The notes: generated by a model from the letters alone, not told the origin. A DNA stretch of 64,000 nt from JAEZPW01 sp035629075 (GCA_035629075.1 DASPIK010000077.1:5543-69542); one strand, 5' to 3'; counted from the first letter of the stretch, positions 42,779 to 52,731 are shown. Translations and numbers: made by a program.

Positions 42779-45577
42779 ATGAAACGCTATGTCGCATTGC
42801 TGACATGCCTGCTCTCTGTGTGCGCCCTTGCGCAAGATCGAAACACCATTAACCTTCCCACAAGTAAGGTGCTGCTGACACCGGTACCGGGTGAACCGCA
42901 ACGCGCAGGCAGTTTTCCCGTTACTGTCGCGTTGAGTCCGGATGGGCGCTATCTCGCGATTCTCGACGACGGCTTCGGACTCGCAGAGCACGAGCATCGG
43001 CAGGGCATCGGGGTGCTGGATCTTGAAACAAATGCGCTGAAGTTCTATCCGGATGAGCGGCTTGGTCAGAAAAACCACCAGACGTACTTCATCGGATTGG
43101 CGTTCAGCGCCGACGGAGCCCGGTTGTATGCGTCAGTGGCATCGCTTACCGATCCGCTGGCGAAACTGGAAGGCAGCACGGGCAATGGTGTAGCGGTGTA
43201 CCGGTTTGAGGACGGCGCGGTCACGCCGGAAGCTTTCCTCTCCATTCCAGTGTCGAAATTACTCGCGGGGAAGCGCAGGGCAAGCGCTTTGAATCAGGCT
43301 CCTGCGGGGACGGCGATTCCTTATCCGGCTGGCCTGGCCGTAGTACGGGGTCGCGATGGCGAACAGGTGCTGGTTGCGAATAACCTCGCAGACGATGCGT
43401 TGCTGCTGGAAGTGCACACGGGAAAGATAGTGCATCGTTTCGATCTGAGCATCAGCGACCATGTCCCGGCGGCTTATCCGTACCAGGTTGTGGCCAATCG
43501 AGAGGGTACGCGCGCGTGGTGCTCGCTGTGGAATGCATCACGCATCGCCGAACTTGATCTCACGTCGGGCAAGGTGGTGCGGTGGATTGCGGTCCGCCCG
43601 GGGAGAACGGCGACAAAAGCGGGATCGCATCCGACGGCGATGTTGCTGAGTCCCAAGCAGAACCTGCTATTCGTGTCGCTCTCGAACCGCGACGAAATAG
43701 CGGTTATCAGCACAAGAACTGGCCGGGTGGTTCGTTACCTCTCCACGATTCTGCCGAACGAGAAGTTTGCCGGGACGTTTCCGAATGCACTGGCGCAGAC
43801 ACCGGATGGCCGACGGTTGTTCGTTGCGAACGCCTCCTCGAATGCGGTTGCCGTGTTTGATTCGGGTCGTGAGCCGGGACAGCATCGAATTCGCGGGTTT
43901 ATTCCGACAGAGTGGTACCCGACGGCACTTGCGGTGCGAAACAACGACCTGTTGATCGCAACGGGGAAGTCGCAGGGAACGGGGCCGAACTCGGCGGTGG
44001 TTCCAAGATCTTCAAGTGCGCGCAGTGGTCATCCGTATATCGTGTCGTTATTGCATGGATCGATTGCCCGGGTGGATTTGGCACAGGCGGACAAGAACCT
44101 GGTTCGATTAACTCGCGAGGTAGCCGAGAGCAATCGCATGAACGGGCGCAGCGACGAGGTGGCTTTCTCTGAGGCGGTCTGTCCGGCGACGATAAAGCGT
44201 GGCCGTGCCGGCAATCGCTGCAATCCCATCAAGCACGTCATCTACATCATCAAGGAAAACCGGACGTACGACCAGCTTTTTGGCGACCTTGAAGCAGGGA
44301 ACGGAGATGCTTCGCTGGTCATGTACGGGGAGCAAATTACCCCGAACCATCACAAGCTTGCGCGGCAGTTCGGGATTCTCGACAACTTCTACGACAGTGG
44401 TGATGTTTCCGGCAATGGACATGTATGGTCCACCGCAGCCATAACGAGCGACTACACTGAGAAGACTTGGCAGATCGGCTACCGCGGACGCGAGCGGTCC
44501 TACGACTACGAGGGCCAGGTGGCGAACGAGACGCCGCTGGAACAGGGCATCCCCGATGTGAACGAGCCCAGCACAGGCTACCTGTGGACGAACGCCGCAC
44601 GGCATGGAGTCACGTATCGCCACTATGGTGAATACGTCGCGACCTCATGGTGCGATGATCCGACGAACGGCAATCCTCAGGAGACCGGAACTCCCGCCTC
44701 CGGAGGTGCGCATTGTCAGCGCAAGTTCGTGAACAAAGGGGAGCCGCTGCCGCCGAATGTGGGTGACCCTAAAGGCGGGCCAAGCCCGTGGCCGTGGCCC
44801 GTGCCGATGATCGCCGGGAATATTGCGACCAAGCCCGAGCTGCGCGACCACTTTGATCCGAACTATGCCGACTTTCGCATGGAGTATCCAGACCAGTTGC
44901 GAGCCGACGAGTTCCTGAACGAGTTCTCGCAGTTCGTCCGAGACCGCAAAGCTGGCAAGGACACACTCCCGCGGTTGATCGTGTTACGCCTGCCGAACGA
45001 CCATACCATCGGTACGCGTCCGAACAGGGCGACGCCGGCAGCCACTTTGGCCGACAACGACCTGGCACTGGGGCGAGTAGTGGAAGCTGTGTCGAAGAGC
45101 CCTTATTGGGACGATACGGCGGTTTTTGTGCTGGAGGACGATGCGCAGGACGGTGCCGATCACGTTGATGCGCACCGTAGCATTGCGCTGGTGATCAGCA
45201 AGTATGCGCCGCGAGCCGAGAAGCCGATCGTGCACTCGGAGTTCTACACGACAGTCAACGTGATCCACACGATGGAAGCGCTGCTGGGCCTGCCTCCGAT
45301 GAACAACAACGATGCGCAGGCGCCGCTGATGACTCCGCTGTTCGGAGGCAATGGTGACCAGCCAGCGTTCACGGCCGATTATCGCAACCGTGACAACGGT
45401 TTGCTGTATCAGGTGAATCCGCCCGATGCGGCCGGGGGCGAGGCCTCGATGAAAATGGATTTCACGCATGCCGACTCGGTGGATACGCAGGCGCTGAACC
45501 GCATTCTGTGGCGCGAGGCGAAGGGCAATGTGCCCATGCCGGAACCGAAGCATACCGTGATCCCGGTGGGACGGTAA
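42779..45577 (+). CDS. Beta-propeller/phosphoesterase fusion protein
   Basis: A 932-residue secreted protein. The signal peptide (MKRYVALLTCLLSVCALA) is followed by a YncE/cytochrome-D1-type beta-propeller (~30-470, repeated SPDGRYLAILDD-like blades such as TPDGRRLFVANASSNAVAVF). A phosphoesterase of the alkaline-phosphatase superfamily follows (~485-880), with the family signature HVIYIIKENRTYDQLFGDLE and FYDSGDVSGNGHVWSTAA. The catalytic residue is the Thr in NRTYD in this family. Substrates are probably phosphodiesters or phospholipids. The ATG at 42779 begins the signal peptide. The fusion is common in Acidobacteriota. A GT39 protein gene follows 42 bases later. Confidence 0.85.
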   Translation: MKRYVALLTCLLSVCALAQDRNTINLPTSKVLLTPVPGEPQRAGSFPVTVALSPDGRYLAILDDGFGLAEHEHRQGIGVLDLETNALKFYPDERLGQKNHQTYFIGLAFSADGARLYASVASLTDPLAKLEGSTGNGVAVYRFEDGAVTPEAFLSIPVSKLLAGKRRASALNQAPAGTAIPYPAGLAVVRGRDGEQVLVANNLADDALLLEVHTGKIVHRFDLSISDHVPAAYPYQVVANREGTRAWCSLWNASRIAELDLTSGKVVRWIAVRPGRTATKAGSHPTAMLLSPKQNLLFVSLSNRDEIAVISTRTGRVVRYLSTILPNEKFAGTFPNALAQTPDGRRLFVANASSNAVAVFDSGREPGQHRIRGFIPTEWYPTALAVRNNDLLIATGKSQGTGPNSAVVPRSSSARSGHPYIVSLLHGSIARVDLAQADKNLVRLTREVAESNRMNGRSDEVAFSEAVCPATIKRGRAGNRCNPIKHVIYIIKENRTYDQLFGDLEAGNGDASLVMYGEQITPNHHKLARQFGILDNFYDSGDVSGNGHVWSTAAITSDYTEKTWQIGYRGRERSYDYEGQVANETPLEQGIPDVNEPSTGYLWTNAARHGVTYRHYGEYVATSWCDDPTNGNPQETGTPASGGAHCQRKFVNKGEPLPPNVGDPKGGPSPWPWPVPMIAGNIATKPELRDHFDPNYADFRMEYPDQLRADEFLNEFSQFVRDRKAGKDTLPRLIVLRLPNDHTIGTRPNRATPAATLADNDLALGRVVEAVSKSPYWDDTAVFVLEDDAQDGADHVDAHRSIALVISKYAPRAEKPIVHSEFYTTVNVIHTMEALLGLPPMNNNDAQAPLMTPLFGGNGDQPAFTADYRNRDNGLLYQVNPPDAAGGEASMKMDFTHADSVDTQALNRILWREAKGNVPMPEPKHTVIPVGR

Positions 45578-45619
45578 TCTGCGGCAAATTGAAGCTGAGC
45601 CGCGTAGTCGGCATAGAAG

Positions 45620-47653
45620 ATGATCGGAAATGTTATGGCGAATCGTCGAGTTCTTATCGTGGCGGGGGCGGTTGTTCTAATTGCGCTTTTTGCGCTCCAG
45701 CTCTTTACGTCTGTCCGACAGCAGTCGATTAGCTGGGATGAAGATAACCACATTTATGCCGGGTACACGATGTGGAAGAACGCGGATTACGGGCTGAATC
45801 CGGAACATCCGCCGCTGTTGAAGCTGGTTGCGGCACTGCCGATATTGAACATGCAACTGCAGACGCCGCCCATGCAGGATCGCTACTTCAAGCTGCAGGC
45901 GTTTCTTGGAGGAAAGGACTTCATCTTCAAGAACGATGCCGAAGCGATCCTGACGCGTGCCCGTACGGCAGCGGCGATCTTCGCACTCTGCCTGCTGGCG
46001 CTGGTGTTCGTGGGAACGAAGGAGATGTTCGGGACAGGAGCGGCGTTCATTGCTCTCACCCTCCTTGCGTTCGACCCAAACCTGCTGGGGCACGGAGCCA
46101 TGGTGGCGACGGACACCGCAGTGTCGTGCTTGCTATTCGCGACTATTTACGCGTTTTATCGGTATGTGAAGCAGCCCAGCGTGGGGCGGTTGGTGCTTAC
46201 CGGCGTGCTAGCGGGACTGGCGTTGTCAACCAAGCACAATGCGATCCTGTTGCTCCCAATGGCCGTGATTCTGGCGATCTTGGAAGTGGTGCGTGGACGC
46301 GGGGAGTCGGCCAACGATCAGGAACCGCGCCACACCGCAGTGCGGCTTGGACTGGCGATCACAGCCGTCGGCGCCATCGCTGTCGCCGTACTCTGGGCCT
46401 TCTACGGGTTCAGGTACGCGGCGAGACCGGAAGGATTGAATCTGAATCCCGCGCTGGCGGATTTCATTCCTGCCCTGCGAAGGTGGCATGAAGCAGCGCT
46501 GATCGCTTTCCTCTCGAAGTGGCGACTGCTACCGGAGTCTTACCTATACGGTATGACCGATGTGCGAATCATGTCGGACTTCTATCAGACATACCTGCTC
46601 GGGAAGCCGTACGCGCATGGAATCTGGTTCTATTTTCCGTTTGTTTTCCTGATTAAGACGACGGTCGCGCTGCTTGGATTCTTGTTGCTGGCGATTGCTG
46701 CATTTGCAGTCCGGGCGCTGCGACTGTCCCGCGAAGTGATCTTCGTGCTGGTGCCTCCTGCTGTGTACCTGGTCGCGGCGATGGCTTCGGGCATGAACAT
46801 TGGCCTGCGGCATATCTTGCCCATGTACGTTTTTGTGTACATCTTTGTCGCGGCAGCGGCATGGGCACTTATCCGTCACCGACGCCAATGGGCATACGTG
46901 GTGGCCGCACTAGTGCTGTTCCAAGTCATCACCTCCGTGCGCGCCTATCCGGACTATATTCCTTACGCGAATGAGTTCTGGGGCGGACCTTCGCAGACCC
47001 ACAAGCTGCTGAGTGACTCGAATTCTGACTGGGGACAGCAGTTGAAGTCCACCAGCAAGTACCTGAACGAGAACGGAATCAAGAAGTGCTGGTTCGTTTA
47101 TTTTGCGGCGGGTGTGGTGGACCCAAGTTCTTACGGCATCCCGTGTAAGCCGCTGCCGACTACGAACACTTTCTGGGTGAATCAGGAAATGGACGTGCCG
47201 CCATCAATCGATGGCCCGGTGTTGATCAGCGCGGGGAACCTGTCGGGCTTTGAATTCGGCCCCGGGCCGAATTTGAACCCGTATGAGCAGTTCATCGGCA
47301 TGAAACCGAAGGCTGTGATTCAAAACGCGATTTTTGTTTTCGACGGGCATTTCGAGATTCCGCTCGCGTCAGCGCTGGTGCATGTGCAGAAGGCCCGCAA
47401 TCTGCTGGGCGAAAAAAAGAATGAAGAGGCGCTGGCGGAAGCTCAGCAGGCGGCGAGTCTTGCACCTGAAGCTGTCAGTCCGCATGACGTGCTGGGCGAC
47501 ACGCTTGTTGCCCTGAACCGCAAAGAGGAGGCTCGCGTGCATTACGAGCGAGCTCTAGAACTGGCTAAGACCGTTGCGCCCGACTTCCAGGCTGGCTGGG
47601 TGGGAGGCCTCACGGAAAAACTGAGCGACTCGAGAGAGGCGGCCGGGCAGTAG
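45620..47653 (+). CDS. GT39-type membrane glycosyltransferase with C-terminal TPR
   Basis: A 677-residue protein. The PMT/GT39-like region (~1-430) has the first-loop acidic pattern (SISWDEDNHIYAGYTMWKNA, then NPEHPPLLKLVAALP) and about 10 membrane helices. A soluble domain follows, then TPR repeats at the C-terminus (~580-660, RNLLGEKKNEEALAEAQQAA). The fusion of a membrane glycosyltransferase and TPR suggests protein-protein contacts in the periplasm. The start at 45620 is used; an ATG five codons later is also possible. It may be co-transcribed with the phosphoesterase gene (42-base gap). The sugar donor and acceptor are unknown. Confidence 0.82.
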   Translation: MIGNVMANRRVLIVAGAVVLIALFALQLFTSVRQQSISWDEDNHIYAGYTMWKNADYGLNPEHPPLLKLVAALPILNMQLQTPPMQDRYFKLQAFLGGKDFIFKNDAEAILTRARTAAAIFALCLLALVFVGTKEMFGTGAAFIALTLLAFDPNLLGHGAMVATDTAVSCLLFATIYAFYRYVKQPSVGRLVLTGVLAGLALSTKHNAILLLPMAVILAILEVVRGRGESANDQEPRHTAVRLGLAITAVGAIAVAVLWAFYGFRYAARPEGLNLNPALADFIPALRRWHEAALIAFLSKWRLLPESYLYGMTDVRIMSDFYQTYLLGKPYAHGIWFYFPFVFLIKTTVALLGFLLLAIAAFAVRALRLSREVIFVLVPPAVYLVAAMASGMNIGLRHILPMYVFVYIFVAAAAWALIRHRRQWAYVVAALVLFQVITSVRAYPDYIPYANEFWGGPSQTHKLLSDSNSDWGQQLKSTSKYLNENGIKKCWFVYFAAGVVDPSSYGIPCKPLPTTNTFWVNQEMDVPPSIDGPVLISAGNLSGFEFGPGPNLNPYEQFIGMKPKAVIQNAIFVFDGHFEIPLASALVHVQKARNLLGEKKNEEALAEAQQAASLAPEAVSPHDVLGDTLVALNRKEEARVHYERALELAKTVAPDFQAGWVGGLTEKLSDSREAAGQ

Positions 47654-47781
47654 TTTCTGCCATGGCCCGAGGCCGCCCAAGTACGGCAATTTTAAGGGAC
47701 TGCAGCGAGAAGGTCGGAGTTGATTTGCGACGTGCCAAGTCCCATAGCACGACTCACTGCACGGGATCTCAGGAGACCGGA

Positions 47782-48252
47782 TTGAAGAACACGTCGAATA
47801 CGCACGTACTGGATGCGACTGATTGGAAGATCCTGGTTGAATTACAGGAGAACGCGCGGATTTCTTATGCGGAACTGGCACGGAGGGTGGGGCTGTCCAC
47901 GCCGGCCGCTGCCGAGCGGGTGCGGCGGCTGGAGGAGGCCGACGTAATCAGCGGCTATCGTGCCGAGGTGAACCCGGCCAAGGTGGGGCTCCCGGTGATG
48001 GCGTTCATTCGTGTCAACGTTGTCGGTGACGCTCTGCCAAAGTTCGTGAAAAAGGCGATGAAGTGTCCGGAGGTGCTGGAGGTCCATCGGGTGACCGGCG
48101 CGGAGTCCTTCATTATTAAGGTTGCGGTCGAGGACCATGAGCATCTGACGGCGGTGATCGACTCGCTTATGCCCTATGTGGCCACAACGACCTCGATCAT
48201 CCTGAACTCGGCGGTGTCGTGGCGGTGCATCACGCCGAGACAGCAAGGGTAG
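47782..48252 (+). CDS. Lrp/AsnC family regulator
   Basis: A 156-residue regulator. The N-terminal HTH (~10-65, DWKILVELQENARISYAELA, ARRVGLSTPAAAERVRRLEE) and C-terminal AsnC/RAM effector-binding domain (~75-145, VMAFIRVNVVGDALPKFVKK, VHRVTGAESFIIKVAVEDHE) are clear. The start is taken as TTG at 47782 because AGGAG precedes it by 7-8 bases; the longer frame has no site. The next gene in the same direction is tryptophanase, 450 bases away with repeats between them. Lrp proteins respond to amino acids, so regulation of that catabolic gene is plausible but not shown. Confidence 0.85.
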   Translation: MKNTSNTHVLDATDWKILVELQENARISYAELARRVGLSTPAAAERVRRLEEADVISGYRAEVNPAKVGLPVMAFIRVNVVGDALPKFVKKAMKCPEVLEVHRVTGAESFIIKVAVEDHEHLTAVIDSLMPYVATTTSIILNSAVSWRCITPRQQG

Positions 48253-48380
48253 TTTACGAACTGTAGGTGATTCAGGGGTTAGGGTTATGAATGTAAAGCA
48301 TTTCGTCATTTGGCTTGCCTGACCATCATTCCAAAAAAGTTTCTTCCTTCATTACAATCTGCTCCTTACTTCTGAGGTGC
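48253..48380. other. Leader before the repeat block
   Basis: Intergenic DNA after the Lrp gene. It is AT-richer than its neighbours and has no supported gene. It runs into the tandem repeat block; together the space before tryptophanase is about 450 bases. Confidence 0.4.
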
Positions 48381-48610
48381 CGCCCCTACGGGGCTCAGAG
48401 AACGGTCCGAACTGTGTCCCGGCACTGAAGTGCCTGGCTGACCGAATTTCGCCCGATGGGCTGCGACTGAACTGCCTGGCTGACCGAATTTCGCCCCTAC
48501 GGGGCTGCGACTGAAGTGCTGGGCTGACAGAATACGCCCTTGCGGGGCTGCGACTGGAGTGCTGGGCTGACCGCCCACACGGGGCGCGTGAGGTCTGAGC
48601 GACGAACTGC
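48381..48610. repeat. Degenerate tandem repeat with hairpin core (about 43 bp x 4-5)
   Basis: Four to five imperfect units of 37-43 bases (roughly 48381-48449, 48450-48491, 48492-48534, 48535-48571 and a partial one after). Each begins CGCCC-(NNN)-GGGGCTGCG, a hairpin with a 3-base loop, and continues through ACTGAAGTGCTGGCTGACCGAAT. Unit 1 has an insert. It is not CRISPR: there are no unique spacers. It resembles a REP-like or translated-low-complexity intergenic repeat. It lies directly upstream of the tryptophanase gene. Confidence 0.7.
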
Positions 48611-48700
48611 ATATGTGCCTTAAATGCGCCGCGCCAGGTAGTTCAGCAAGCCCAGGAAGACGTTTTGCGAACACGGCAGAGGCAAAAAGAGGACTGCGCA

Positions 48701-50092
48701 ATGGAGCACGAACAGATGTTTGCACCAGTATTTGAGCCGTTTCGAATCAAGGCTGTCGAACCGATCAAGTGGACGACGCGCGCACAACGCGAGGAGATTC
48801 TGCGAGCTGCGCATTACAACATGTTCATGGTGCCGGCAGATGACGTGCTGATCGACCTGCTGACCGATTCCGGGACAACGGCCATGTCGTCGGCGCAGTG
48901 GGCGGCCATGATGGCGGGCGACGAGAGCTACGCAGGAAGCCGCAGTTTCGACCGGTTCTACGAGTCGGTGCACGACATTTGTGGATACCGGCACGTCATT
49001 CCCACGCACCAGGGGCGGGCGGCGGAACGCATTCTGTTCAGCACGATGGTGAAACCCGGGGACGTCGTCCCGAGCAACACACATTTCGATACGACACGCG
49101 CCAACCTGACTGCGGTGGGCGGCGTCTGCGCGGACCTGCTTATTGCCGAGGGCCGCGTTCCATCGGCGCAGCACCCGTTCAAGGGCAACATGGATGTTGA
49201 GAAGCTGGAGAGAGTGATCGAGCGCGAGGGCCGGTCGCGTGTGCCGCTCGTGATGCTTACGATCACCAATAACTCCGGGGGCGGTCAACCGGTCTCGATG
49301 GAGAATATTCGGGCGGTGAGCACGGTTTGCCGAAAGCACGGAATTCCGCTGTATTTCGACGCATGTCGTTTCGCCGAGAACGCCTGGTTCATCAAGCTGC
49401 GCGAGAAGGGATACGAGCACAAGACGCCGAAAGAGATTGCCCAGGAGATGTTCAGCTATGGCGATGGCTGCACCATGTCTGCGAAAAAGGACGGCATGGC
49501 GAATATCGGCGGCTTCCTTTGCACGAACGATGAAAATACGGCAATGAAGCAGAAAGACGCACTGATCCTCACCGAGGGCTTTCCGACTTACGGCGGTTTG
49601 GCGGGGCGGGATCTGGAGGCAATCGCGGTTGGCCTGCATGAGGCGCTTGAGGAAGATTATCTGCGCTATCGCATCGCCTCAATCGCCTACTTGGGCGACA
49701 AGCTGATCGCGGCTGGCGTGCCGATTGTACAGCCCACAGGCGCGAGTTCCGTGTTCCTGGATGCATGTGCGTTCCTGCCGCATGTGCCTGTCGTCGACTT
49801 GCCCGGTTGTGCTCTCGCGGCAGAGATCTACCTGGAAGGCGGCATTCGAAGCGTGGAGATTGGATCGCTGCCGCTCGAGAGCGGCGAGGAGGTTCACCTG
49901 GTCAGGTTGTGCGTGCCGCGCCGGGTATATACGCAGACACACATGGACTACGTAGCCGACGCAGTGATCAGAGTTTGGAAGAATCGTGCCAACATCCGAG
50001 GACTGCGAGTGACGTACAAGCCAGACACGTTGCCATGTTTCACTTCGCGGTATGAACCCTGTGTCACGGAAGAAGCCTTGCTGTCCGTCTGA
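48701..50092 (+). CDS. tnaA: Tryptophanase
   Basis: A 463-residue PLP enzyme of the tryptophanase/tyrosine phenol-lyase family, cleaving Trp to indole, pyruvate and ammonia. The PLP lysine is in SAKKDGMANIGG (second Lys, about residue 263). Specificity residues favour tryptophanase: HFDTTR carries Asp130 where tyrosine phenol-lyases have Thr, and GGIRSVEIGS has Ile where tyrosine phenol-lyase has the Arg-containing RSMERG. NIGGFLC and AGRDLEA resemble tyrosine phenol-lyase, however, so some mixed character remains. The ATG at 48701 has GAGGA about 8 bases upstream. It would supply indole or use Trp as a carbon and nitrogen source. The upstream Lrp regulator may control it. Confidence 0.85.
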   Translation: MEHEQMFAPVFEPFRIKAVEPIKWTTRAQREEILRAAHYNMFMVPADDVLIDLLTDSGTTAMSSAQWAAMMAGDESYAGSRSFDRFYESVHDICGYRHVIPTHQGRAAERILFSTMVKPGDVVPSNTHFDTTRANLTAVGGVCADLLIAEGRVPSAQHPFKGNMDVEKLERVIEREGRSRVPLVMLTITNNSGGGQPVSMENIRAVSTVCRKHGIPLYFDACRFAENAWFIKLREKGYEHKTPKEIAQEMFSYGDGCTMSAKKDGMANIGGFLCTNDENTAMKQKDALILTEGFPTYGGLAGRDLEAIAVGLHEALEEDYLRYRIASIAYLGDKLIAAGVPIVQPTGASSVFLDACAFLPHVPVVDLPGCALAAEIYLEGGIRSVEIGSLPLESGEEVHLVRLCVPRRVYTQTHMDYVADAVIRVWKNRANIRGLRVTYKPDTLPCFTSRYEPCVTEEALLSV

Positions 50093-50300
50093 GATGCGCC
50101 AGTTGATTGAATCGCTGAGACAATCGACTGCTGCGCTCGGGTGTTTGCTATGGTGGTGCGAGATTACTCTAGTAACGTTTACGCCGCGACAGTTCAGGAC
50201 TAAGGTGCCGCGAGCGCCCGGAGTGGGCGTTTAGGTACTCCAATTGCCTGCCATAGGGACGAGCCGGGGATGACTTGCAGGCGCATGTCTGGCAGTGAAC

Positions 50301-52649
50301 ATGAAGCAGCACAAGCGGCAACTGCTCAGCAACTGGGTGATGCTCGGCCTGACCGTCGCAGCCGCGACGGCATCGGCAATTGCAATCATGCAATTTCGCC
50401 AGCAGGCAGACTTGTATCGACAGGCGCAGTTGTCGCTCACGCACATTGAGGGCCAGATACACCTTTTCGAGGGCTTGAAGGCGCGTAGCGAAGCCGATCG
50501 CAATAACGCGCAGGTTCGTGGAGATCTGGACAGAAGCCGGGCGGACCTGGTGCAGTCGTTCCGTGAAATCGGCGAGCTGAAGATCGATACGTCATTACAG
50601 GATCTGGCGCGCGATGGAGAGATGTACGCTCTATCTGCCGCCGCGATGACGCCGGTTCGCTCTCGCCGCAAGTCAGGCGCGGTCTACAACGACCTGAGCC
50701 GACGAGTCCGGCAGGCCAGCGACGGGTTCAACGAAGCGGCACAAAAAGCCATCTGGAAATCTGATCTCGAAGCATCTCTCGGGTTGTTGGCGTTCACTTT
50801 CGCTATTCTTGCGATCATCTGGAGGTTCGGTGCCGTTCGCCGGAAAGCAGACCTTGCCAACGCCGAACAGCGAGCGCTCCAGCAAAGCGAGCAGCGGTTC
50901 CGAACACTCACTGACAAATCCTCCGATGTCATTGCCATCTTGAATGCTCAAGGCTCGGTGCTTTACTTGAGCAGTTCCATCGAGCACGTACTTGGGTACT
51001 CAAAAGACGTCTGGACTGGGCGCAAAATCTACGACCTGATTCATCCCGATGATGTACCCATGGTTTCCGAGCTGCTTCACAGCGTCTGTGTGCTCAGCGA
51101 TGCGAAGTCGACCACGGAGATGCGGTGCAGGCACGCCAACGGCAACTGGCGCTATATGGAAGTGACCGCGCGAAACGATCTGGCCACACAGAACATCGGT
51201 GGCGTCGTCATAAACGCAAAGGACATTACAGAGCGAAAGCGGGCCGAAGAAAAACTCCAGCATGATGCGTCACACGATCCGCTGACCGGGCTGCCCAATC
51301 GCACATTGCTTTGGGACCGTTTGCAGCGTGCCGTGAATCGGGCGAGGCGGCAGGAAGACTTCACGTTTGCGCTGCTGTTCATCGACCTTGACCGCTTCAA
51401 AGTTGTGAATGACAGCCTGGGGCACCTTGCCGGAGATCGCCTGATCATCGATGTGGCGCTGCGGTTGGGGCAGTGTGTTCGCCAGACGTTGCCGGAGCCG
51501 CAGCGGCGGGCCATGGGGGATGACACGATTGCCCGTATCGGCGGAGACGAATTCACGGTCCTTATCGAGGAGATTCGTGATCCTGCGGATGCGATACGCG
51601 TGGCTGAACGCGTTTCATCGCGACTGGAGATGCCGTTCATTGTTGGCGGAGTGGAGGTGTTCACTAGCGCCAGTATCGGTATCGCCATCAGTTCGCGCAT
51701 GTACACTTCGGCAGACGAAGTGCTTCGCGACGCCGACATAGCGATGTATCGCGCCAAGTCCAATGGTGGAGCACGGTTCGAACTCTTTGATTCAGCGATG
51801 CACTCGAATGCGGTCCGCAGATTGACGCTGGAAACGGACATGCGGCGCGCGCTGGATCGCAATGAGTTTGAGGTGTTCTACCAGCCTATCGTTGCGTTGC
51901 AAGATGCGCAGATTCACGGAGTCGAAGCTCTGATCCGGTGGCGCCACCCTGAGCGCGGCTTGATCGGCCCGTCTGAATTTATCTCGGTTGCGGAGGACAT
52001 GGGGCTAATCGTGCTGATCGGTCGCTGGATGCTGCGTCAAGCCTGCCGCCAAGTTGCGGAGTTTCAGCGCCAGTACCCGTCGGTGCCGCCGCTTACAGTA
52101 AGCGTGAACATATCGGCGAAGGAATTTGCACAACCCGATCTCGTCGAGCAGGTCCGCACCGTCTTGGCGGAAACACAGCTTCAGCCAGGCACTCTGAAAC
52201 TCGAGATTACCGAAAGCGTGGCCATGGGGGACGTGGAGCGCGTCGCGGCAACCCTGGGCAGCTTGAAAGATGCCGGCGTTCGCATCAGTATCGACGACTT
52301 TGGAACGGGATATTCCTCGCTGAGTTACCTGAGAAAGTTCCCCATCGACACACTGAAGATCGACCGCAGTTTCGTATCCGGACTGGGCTGTGATGAGGAA
52401 AGCCGACAGATCGTCCGAACCATCGCCAGCCTCGCGCATAACCTCAGCATGGAGGTGATAGCGGAAGGTACCGAAACCGAAGCGCAAGTCGAGGAACTCA
52501 GGGTGATGAGTTGCAAGTACGCTCAGGGCTACTTCTTCTCCAGGCCTGTGAACGCTGAGAGCCTGTTGAAGATGTTGGCGGACGGCGGCGAGTCCTGCGC
52601 GACACCTCAGAGGTCAAGGACTCAACTAGTATCGGCGGCTACGGCGTAG
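50301..52649 (+). CDS. PAS-GGDEF-EAL membrane protein (c-di-GMP turnover)
   Basis: A 782-residue protein. Two membrane helices (about residues 12-32 and 155-175) flank a periplasmic, mostly helical sensor region. A PAS domain follows (~195-310, SDVIAILNAQGSVLYLSSSI, then KRAEEKLQHDASHDPLTGLP). The GGDEF domain (~320-500) keeps its active-site motif (ARIGGDEFTVLIEE). The EAL domain (~520-770) keeps VEALIRWRHP and the second EAL-domain motifs (KLEITESVAM, DDFGTGYSSLSYLRK). Both catalytic signatures are intact, so synthesis and degradation are possible. An ATG at 50301 is used; a GTG two codons earlier is equally possible. The PilZ fusion at 28.8 kb is a possible responder in the same window. 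Confidence 0.9.
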   Translation: MKQHKRQLLSNWVMLGLTVAAATASAIAIMQFRQQADLYRQAQLSLTHIEGQIHLFEGLKARSEADRNNAQVRGDLDRSRADLVQSFREIGELKIDTSLQDLARDGEMYALSAAAMTPVRSRRKSGAVYNDLSRRVRQASDGFNEAAQKAIWKSDLEASLGLLAFTFAILAIIWRFGAVRRKADLANAEQRALQQSEQRFRTLTDKSSDVIAILNAQGSVLYLSSSIEHVLGYSKDVWTGRKIYDLIHPDDVPMVSELLHSVCVLSDAKSTTEMRCRHANGNWRYMEVTARNDLATQNIGGVVINAKDITERKRAEEKLQHDASHDPLTGLPNRTLLWDRLQRAVNRARRQEDFTFALLFIDLDRFKVVNDSLGHLAGDRLIIDVALRLGQCVRQTLPEPQRRAMGDDTIARIGGDEFTVLIEEIRDPADAIRVAERVSSRLEMPFIVGGVEVFTSASIGIAISSRMYTSADEVLRDADIAMYRAKSNGGARFELFDSAMHSNAVRRLTLETDMRRALDRNEFEVFYQPIVALQDAQIHGVEALIRWRHPERGLIGPSEFISVAEDMGLIVLIGRWMLRQACRQVAEFQRQYPSVPPLTVSVNISAKEFAQPDLVEQVRTVLAETQLQPGTLKLEITESVAMGDVERVAATLGSLKDAGVRISIDDFGTGYSSLSYLRKFPIDTLKIDRSFVSGLGCDEESRQIVRTIASLAHNLSMEVIAEGTETEAQVEELRVMSCKYAQGYFFSRPVNAESLLKMLADGGESCATPQRSRTQLVSAATA

Positions 52650-52731
52650 TCCGGTGTTGCCACACAGAAACGTTTGTTCCGCGCGGGAATCGTTGTAATC
52701 TTCAGGGAAGCCGAACAGCAGGAGAAGTAGT

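Noticed and set aside
48381..48610. CRISPR array in the tandem repeat
   Set aside because: Units are contiguous and degenerate with no unique spacers, and no cas genes are nearby.
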